A stretch of 17,664 nt of DNA from Tissierellia bacterium (lineage in GTDB: Bacteria; Bacillota_A; Clostridia; Tissierellales; Peptoniphilaceae), in NCBI GenBank assembly GCA_012513395.1, contig JAAZCH010000423.1:1-17664 (forward strand), written 5' to 3'. The notes beneath the pieces are model-generated. The model saw nothing but the letters and a program-made list of their open reading frames with translations, did not search any database and was not told where the DNA came from. Made by a program: the position numbers and the translations under genes. Positions 13,678 through 17,664 of the stretch are shown piece by piece. The first letter of the stretch is position 1. Every line of letters starts with the position of its first letter.

Positions 13678-15678
13678 TTGAAGAAAATTGGATTAGAAAC
13701 ATTATTAGAATATAAATTTATATCAAATTTGAGATTTGAAGAGGAAAAAAACTTACTGGGTTTTGTAGTTAAAAATCCCAATGAAGAGGATAACAAATAC
13801 GATTCATATATTTACACTTACGATTTAAGTACTGACAAAGTGAAGAAAATGACATCTCTTGGTGAAGAATCTAGCTTTGAGTTTGTAGATGGAGATATAA
13901 TTTTTAGTGGCGCAAGAGAAAAATCCGACAAGGATTTAAAAGAAAAAGGTTTTAAATTCACTAGCTATTACAAATTGCCAACATCTGGCGGCGAGGCTGA
14001 AAAATTATTTCGTTTGCCACTCAGCGTGAAAGATTACAAAGTCTTAGATGATAATACTTGGATAATTCTAGGAACTATAAACGAAAAACTTCCTAATTTA
14101 ATGGAAATAGAAAAATTGGAAGGCGAAGAAAGACAAAAAGCTATCAGTGATGGAGCTAAAAAAATTGAATTTGAAAAAGGATTCGAAAGACTTTCTGAAA
14201 TACCATTTTGGTTCGACGGGGGAGGATTTACAGACGGAGATCGCTCTGGACTTTATAAATACAATTTACAATCTGGCGAGTTAATAAAGCTAACTGACGA
14301 TAAGAAAATAGTGAGTTCTTTTGAGATTGTAGGCGATAAAATTTATTACATCTACTACGATTTTACAGGCGTTATGGAAATCGAAGATAGATTAGCTAAA
14401 TATGACCTCTCTCAAGAAAAGGACGAGGAATTATTTTACGAAAAAGAATATAAAATATACTATGCAAATGAATTGGACGGCGAAGTATTTGTAATCGGCG
14501 TCGATATGAAAAAAATCGGAATCAACACTAATCCAGATTTTTATATCCTAAAAGACGGAAAGCTAAAATCCATCACCCCTAAAGATTTTGACTACTCCAT
14601 CTGTTCAGCAGTGAATTCAGATGTTCGCCATGGCGGCAGCAAAACTTTAGTGAAGAAAGAAGATAGAATTTACTTCACTTCTACCCAAAATGTGGACACG
14701 TTTTTATTTAGCATAGGAAAAGATGGAGATTTAAAAAAAGAAATTGACCTTCCTGGAAGTATAGATGGATTCCAAGTAGGGGACGATGAATTTTATTTAG
14801 TGGCGATGCGCGGCGACAATTTGCAAGAAGTTTATAAAAATTCTGGCAAAGATGAGGTAAAACTCACGTCTTTTAATGACGATATCTTAAAGGAATATGA
14901 AATTTCAACTCCTGAATATGTATCTGTGGAATGTGGAGACTTTGAACTTGATGGATACATTATGAAACCTATCGGATTTGAAGAAGGTAAAAAATACAAA
15001 ACCATTTTACAAATCCATGGGGGGCCTAAAACTGCATACGGTTCGGTATTCTTCTCAGAGATGCAGTATCTAACTGCACTTGGATACGTAGTGATTTATA
15101 CTAACCCACGAGGTTCAGATGGACGTGGCAATGAATTTTCTGACATTAGAGGAAAATACGGCTCTATCGACTATGAAGATTTGATGCACTTCACAAAGGA
15201 AATGGCAAAACGATTTGACTTCATCGACGAAGAACACATGGGCGTAACTGGCGGATCTTATGGAGGTTACATGACTAACTGGATTGTTGGACATACGGAT
15301 TATTTCAAAGCAGCAGTGACCCAAAGAAGTATCTCCAACTGGATTTCCAAATTCGCTACTACAGACATTGGATATTATTTCGTAAAAGACCAAGTAGCAG
15401 CAACACCTTGGGATAATTTTGAACAACTTTGGGATAATTCACCTTTGAAATACGCAGATAAGGTAAAAACTCCAACGCTTATTTTGCATTCTGAACAAGA
15501 CTTAAGATGCGACATCGACCAAGGATATCAATTCTTCACTGCATTAAAATATCACGGAGTAGAAACAGAAATGCTCATGATAAGAGGAGAAAGCCACGGC
15601 CTATCCAGAGACGGCAGACCGAAACAAAGAATGGAAAGACTAAAAGCAATGGCGGGATGGTTTGAGAAATATCTATAA
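13678..15678 (+). CDS. S9-family serine peptidase (acylaminoacyl-peptidase-like)
   Basis: A 666-residue prolyl-oligopeptidase-family enzyme. Residues 1-410 are a beta-propeller-type domain of short beta-rich repeats that gates access. Residues about 415-666 are the alpha/beta-hydrolase domain. The nucleophile S527 is in GGSYGG, catalytic D608 in SEQDLR and H640 in GESHG; HGGP at 447-450 forms the oxyanion region. There is no signal peptide, so it should cleave short peptides in the cytoplasm, consistent with acylaminoacyl or dipeptidyl peptidases of this family. Translation starts at TTG, with AAGGAGGG 7 nt before it; no upstream ATG fits. It is a single-gene transcript divergent from leuB. 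Substrate specificity cannot be read from sequence. Confidence 0.93.
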   Translation: MKKIGLETLLEYKFISNLRFEEEKNLLGFVVKNPNEEDNKYDSYIYTYDLSTDKVKKMTSLGEESSFEFVDGDIIFSGAREKSDKDLKEKGFKFTSYYKLPTSGGEAEKLFRLPLSVKDYKVLDDNTWIILGTINEKLPNLMEIEKLEGEERQKAISDGAKKIEFEKGFERLSEIPFWFDGGGFTDGDRSGLYKYNLQSGELIKLTDDKKIVSSFEIVGDKIYYIYYDFTGVMEIEDRLAKYDLSQEKDEELFYEKEYKIYYANELDGEVFVIGVDMKKIGINTNPDFYILKDGKLKSITPKDFDYSICSAVNSDVRHGGSKTLVKKEDRIYFTSTQNVDTFLFSIGKDGDLKKEIDLPGSIDGFQVGDDEFYLVAMRGDNLQEVYKNSGKDEVKLTSFNDDILKEYEISTPEYVSVECGDFELDGYIMKPIGFEEGKKYKTILQIHGGPKTAYGSVFFSEMQYLTALGYVVIYTNPRGSDGRGNEFSDIRGKYGSIDYEDLMHFTKEMAKRFDFIDEEHMGVTGGSYGGYMTNWIVGHTDYFKAAVTQRSISNWISKFATTDIGYYFVKDQVAATPWDNFEQLWDNSPLKYADKVKTPTLILHSEQDLRCDIDQGYQFFTALKYHGVETEMLMIRGESHGLSRDGRPKQRMERLKAMAGWFEKYL

Positions 15679-15691
15679 GCACCTTCGGTGC

Positions 15692-15752
15692 AGTTAACAA
15701 TTGACAGTTTACAGTTAACAGTTGGCTACGCCTTTGTTGGGCGGATAGAATA
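15692..15752 (+). repeat. Intergenic repeat, copy A
   Basis: Starts with short tandem (T/A)ACAGTT units and ends in a 28-nt core at 15724-15751 beginning GGCTACGCCTTTGTT. The core matches that of copy B at 26 of 28 positions. Confidence 0.7.
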
Positions 15753-15761
15753 TGCCTTGCT

Positions 15762-15787
15762 GTAGGGGTCGTACTCTGTACGACCCG
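15762..15787 (+). repeat. REP-like hairpin of the TGTAGGG...CCCG type
   Basis: GGGTCGTAC-TCT-GTACGACCC is a perfect 9-bp stem (15766-15786) within a TGTAGGGG...CCCG frame. No T-run follows, so it is not a terminator. A relative in opposite orientation lies at 15923-15950. Confidence 0.6.
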
Positions 15788-15825
15788 GGAAAATTTGAGT
15801 TCCATCTCGAATTTTCCAAATGTCT

Positions 15826-15880
15826 ATTAACGTACAATGCACAACGTACAGTGGCTACGCCTTTGTTAAGCGGATAGAAT
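15826..15880 (+). repeat. Intergenic repeat, copy B
   Basis: A CGTACAATGCACAACGTACAGT prefix-type tandem is followed by the 28-nt core at 15853-15880, beginning GGCTACGCCTTTGTTAAGCG. Same orientation as copy A. Confidence 0.7.
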
Positions 15881-15922
15881 GTGTTTAGAGTTCTGTTTTG
15901 TTTGAATTTTTCATTACATCAA

Positions 15923-15950
15923 CGGGACGCGTGGGAACATGTCCCTACAC
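15923..15950 (-). repeat. REP-like hairpin, inverted relative of the 15762 element
   Basis: Read on the minus strand it has the same TGTAGGG...CCCG frame. The stem GGGACGCGT/ACATGTCCC pairs at 8 of 9 positions around a 4-nt loop (15924-15945). Confidence 0.55.
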
Positions 15951-15957
15951 AATACAA

Positions 15958-15984
15958 AAGCCTGACGAAAAAATCGTCAGGCTT
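15958..15984 (-). terminator. Strong hairpin, probable terminator for the FMN-binding protein operon
   Basis: AAGCCTGACGA/TCGTCAGGCTT is a perfect 11-bp stem with a 5-nt loop. On the minus strand it is followed by TTGTATTGT and on the plus strand by ATTTCAATCTTT, so neither T-run is clean. It lies about 145 nt beyond the stop of the minus-strand gene and 280 nt beyond the S9 gene, and may serve both. Confidence 0.55.
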
Positions 15985-16001
15985 ATTTCAATCTTTCAAA
16001 T

Positions 16002-16040
16002 AGGGCGTAGCCCACTGTACACTGTGCGTTGTACACTGTT
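16002..16040 (-). repeat. Intergenic repeat, copy C (short)
   Basis: On the minus strand, tandem ACAGTGTACA units lead into GGGCTACGCCCTA, the start of the copy A/B core. The rest of the core is missing. Confidence 0.55.
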
Positions 16041-16049
16041 TGGCTTTAA

Positions 16050-16066
16050 GCGACATGCAATGTCGC
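16050..16066. repeat. GCGACAT palindrome
   Basis: GCGACAT-GCA-ATGTCGC is a perfect 7-bp hairpin without a T-run. It adjoins the core of repeat copy D. Confidence 0.5.
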
Positions 16067-16078
16067 GGCTACGATTTG

Positions 16079-16129
16079 CTTAACAATGCGAAGCCACTGT
16101 ACACTGTACTTTGTAAACTGTACACTTTT
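16079..16129 (-). repeat. Intergenic repeat, copy D
   Basis: On the minus strand, tandem GTGTACAGT-type units are followed by GGCTTCGCATTGTTAAGC, a diverged copy of the A/B core. The repeat begins right at the stop codon of the FMN-binding protein gene. Confidence 0.6.
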
Positions 16130-16562
16130 AATAATCGTCTGGATTTCCCCCTGCTTGTCTTATGCAGTCTCTGGCTCCTTGGATTATTCCTTTGCTCGTT
16201 GATGTAGCTCCGGATACTGCATCTACTTTTGCAGATTGATCCTGGAGTACTTTGTATGGTAGATCTGTCATGGCTCTTTTGGAAATTTGGCTGGTTTCGT
16301 TGTGCTCTGTTATTTCAAATCCTGTTATTCTACCATTTTTTACAGTCATTTTTACCGTTATACTTCCTACAAATCCTGGATTTGTAGATGTGTAAACTCC
16401 ATCTTTCAAATCGTCGTTTGCATATCCTTCGTAATAATTGGGATTGGGTACTTCTGTCGCCACCACGTCTTGGGGCTTTTCATTTCCTATATTGGTCACT
16501 AGTATCACAAGGGCTATTGCCAAAGTTCCTAGGAGCAATATTAATCTTCTTCTTTTCTTCAT
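16128..16562 (-). CDS. Membrane-anchored FMN-binding domain protein
   Basis: About 144 residues with an N-terminal basic stretch and one hydrophobic segment (about residues 8-25 of this reading), then a short linker and an extracellular FMN-binding domain (PF04205). The sequence DAVSGATST near the C-terminus matches the flavinylation signal in which ApbE attaches FMN to the final threonine. Such domains occur in RnfG, NqrC and extracellular electron-transfer proteins; this is the small single-domain form. I place the start at the ATG at 16562, where GGAG sits 7 nt upstream; the ATG at 16568, two codons earlier, would overlap the preceding gene's stop but is too close to that site. Directly follows the iron-sulfur aldo/keto reductase gene, so the two are co-transcribed. 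No apbE is visible here. Confidence 0.88.
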   Translation of the reverse strand: MKKRRRLILLLGTLAIALVILVTNIGNEKPQDVVATEVPNPNYYEGYANDDLKDGVYTSTNPGFVGSITVKMTVKNGRITGFEITEHNETSQISKRAMTDLPYKVLQDQSAKVDAVSGATSTSKGIIQGARDCIRQAGGNPDDY

Positions 16563-16564
16563 TT

Positions 16565-17584
16565 TCATACTCCTTCAAACCTCTGGCTTACGCCTGCTAA
16601 TTTATCTATAATTTCCAAGTGATATGGACATCTAGTCATGCAGTCTCCGCACTCGATACATTCTGATGCTTTAACCAAGGCATTTTCATATCTAGTTTTT
16701 GCCCATTCTACTAAATTGTACTTAGTCAAGTATAAGTCCAATGTAAATAACCCAGGTATATCAATTCCCACTGTACAAGGTGCGCAGTATTGGCATCTTC
16801 TACAGAAGTCATTTCCTAAGCTTTCTGCTTCTTCCATTAATTCTTTTCGTTCTTCTTCACTTAAAGGTCTGAAGTTTTTTCCAACTTCAGAATTTTTCAT
16901 AATTTCGTCAATACTGAACATCCCAGGTATTGCAACTGTGAGATTTTCATTTTCTAGTATATATCTTAAGGATTCTTCTCCTTTGTTAAACAAAACTCCA
17001 CCAGCTATTGGCTTCATAGCTATGGTTCCTATGTCTAGTTTTTTTGCTTTTTCTAGAAGTGGGAGTCCTTGGTACTCCACTGCATTTACTGGAAATTGCA
17101 TAGTTGCAAACTCTCCACTATCCAGTGCAATATCCATTAAATCAGCACTATGGCTGGTTATTCCTATTTCTTTGATGTAGCCTTTTTGTTTCATTTCTTT
17201 AAAAAATTTCATAGCTCCATCTTCGGACATAACAATATCGTAGTCCGCCTTTTTCGCTAGATTATGAAATTGATAAAGGTCGATGGTCTCTATTCCTAAG
17301 TTTTTATAACTGGTTTCGAAATCTGCCTTTGCTGCTTCATATGTTCTGCCCATGGTTTTCGTGGCTACGTATACTTCGTCTCTATTAATTTGTTTTAGTG
17401 CATTTCCTATAAGTTCTTCGCTTATCGTATATCCTCTTGCTGTATCTATAAAGTTAATGCCTTGATCTAAGGCTGTTTTAATCAATTTATTTGCTTCTTC
17501 TTGAGTACATTGTTGGATGGGAATTCCTCCCAATCCTATAATCGAGACCTCAAAATTCGTTTTTCCAAGTCTTCTGGTTCTCAC
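16565..17584 (-). CDS. Aldo/keto reductase with C-terminal 2[4Fe-4S] ferredoxin domain
   Basis: A 339-residue cytoplasmic oxidoreductase of the COG1453 type. Residues about 1-245 are a TIM-barrel aldo/keto reductase with the tetrad D47, Y52, K76 and H107 (FIDTARGY, ATK, QFHN). Residues about 255-330 carry cysteines C261, C264, C267, C270 and C309, C312, C315, C319 in CxxCxxCxxC and CxxCxxCxxxCP arrangements, enough for two [4Fe-4S] clusters. The barrel end has the family's typical AIPGM segment. Physiological substrates of this subfamily are mostly unknown; the clusters suggest electron exchange with ferredoxin or a partner. Starts at GTG with AGGTG 5 nt upstream. Its stop is within a few bases of the FMN-binding protein start, which makes that protein a likely functional partner. 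Confidence 0.92.
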   Translation of the reverse strand: MRTRRLGKTNFEVSIIGLGGIPIQQCTQEEANKLIKTALDQGINFIDTARGYTISEELIGNALKQINRDEVYVATKTMGRTYEAAKADFETSYKNLGIETIDLYQFHNLAKKADYDIVMSEDGAMKFFKEMKQKGYIKEIGITSHSADLMDIALDSGEFATMQFPVNAVEYQGLPLLEKAKKLDIGTIAMKPIAGGVLFNKGEESLRYILENENLTVAIPGMFSIDEIMKNSEVGKNFRPLSEEERKELMEEAESLGNDFCRRCQYCAPCTVGIDIPGLFTLDLYLTKYNLVEWAKTRYENALVKASECIECGDCMTRCPYHLEIIDKLAGVSQRFEGV

Positions 17585-17664
17585 ATTTTCACCTACTAAA
17601 AATTGTCACGATTGTGGTGTGCTTCCTACTATATATATTAACTGATGTTTTGAAGTTTTACAAC

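Noticed and set aside
15679..15691. GCACC-TTC-GGTGC hairpin right after the S9 peptidase stop
   Set aside because: No T-run follows and the stem is only 5 bp, so I do not call it a terminator.
15575..16083. Short open frames across the repeat mosaic on both strands
   Set aside because: They consist of repeat sequence or lie antisense to the S9 gene, have no ribosome binding sites and no family resemblance.
15692..16129. CRISPR array
   Set aside because: Repeats are in both orientations, irregularly spaced and of differing length, with no spacer pattern and no cas genes.
16638..17180. 180-residue open frame opposite the aldo/keto reductase gene
   Set aside because: It is antisense to a clearly conserved gene, is low in complexity (Ser/Phe-rich) and has no recognisable domain.

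Overview
The window looks like chromosomal DNA from a low-GC, Gram-positive anaerobe of the Clostridia/Tissierellia type. The signs are strong A+T bias, AGGAGG-type ribosome binding sites, sigma-A promoters (several extended -10), an S-layer-homology protein, two secreted stalk-domain proteins and a ferredoxin-linked aldo/keto reductase. I cannot name the species.

Layout. 1-1470: two secreted wall/surface proteins on the minus strand (SLH protein, stalk-domain protein). 1628-2403: a cyclase-family metal hydrolase with its terminator. 2486-2645: tRNA-Leu(GAG) with its own promoter and terminator. 2905-3603: a second stalk-domain protein, plus strand. 3609-3712: a short inverted-repeat element between convergent genes, carrying the terminator of the aromatic operon. 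3751-12051: a large minus-strand aromatic amino acid operon. 12324-12456: the 3' remnant of a short-chain dehydrogenase gene. 12499-13566: leuB, standing alone. 13678-15678: an S9 peptidase, plus strand. 15692-16129: a mosaic of REP-like repeats. 16128-17584: an operon of an iron-sulfur aldo/keto reductase and a membrane-anchored FMN-binding protein.

The aromatic operon is the core of the window. In transcription order it encodes DAHP synthase (aroF), prephenate dehydrogenase (tyrA), dehydroquinate synthase (aroB), EPSP synthase (aroA), chorismate synthase (aroC), chorismate mutase-prephenate dehydratase (pheA), a fused shikimate dehydrogenase-shikimate kinase (aroE-aroK) and type II dehydroquinase (aroQ). 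These eight genes cover all seven steps from PEP and erythrose-4-phosphate to chorismate, plus both branches towards Phe and Tyr apart from the final transamination. Genes overlap or are separated by a few bases. No trp gene is present.

The most interesting observation is upstream of aroF. An extended -10 promoter is followed by a well-placed ribosome binding site and a 39-codon ORF in which residues 7-20 are 10/14 Phe or Tyr and there is no Trp. A strong intrinsic terminator lies between this ORF and aroF. A segment of the leader ORF can pair with the terminator's ascending arm (10 of 11 pairs, plus a second 7-bp helix), giving a mutually exclusive antiterminator. This is the architecture of ribosome-mediated transcription attenuation sensing Phe and Tyr, in a Gram-positive background where T-box and protein-mediated control are the usual expectation.
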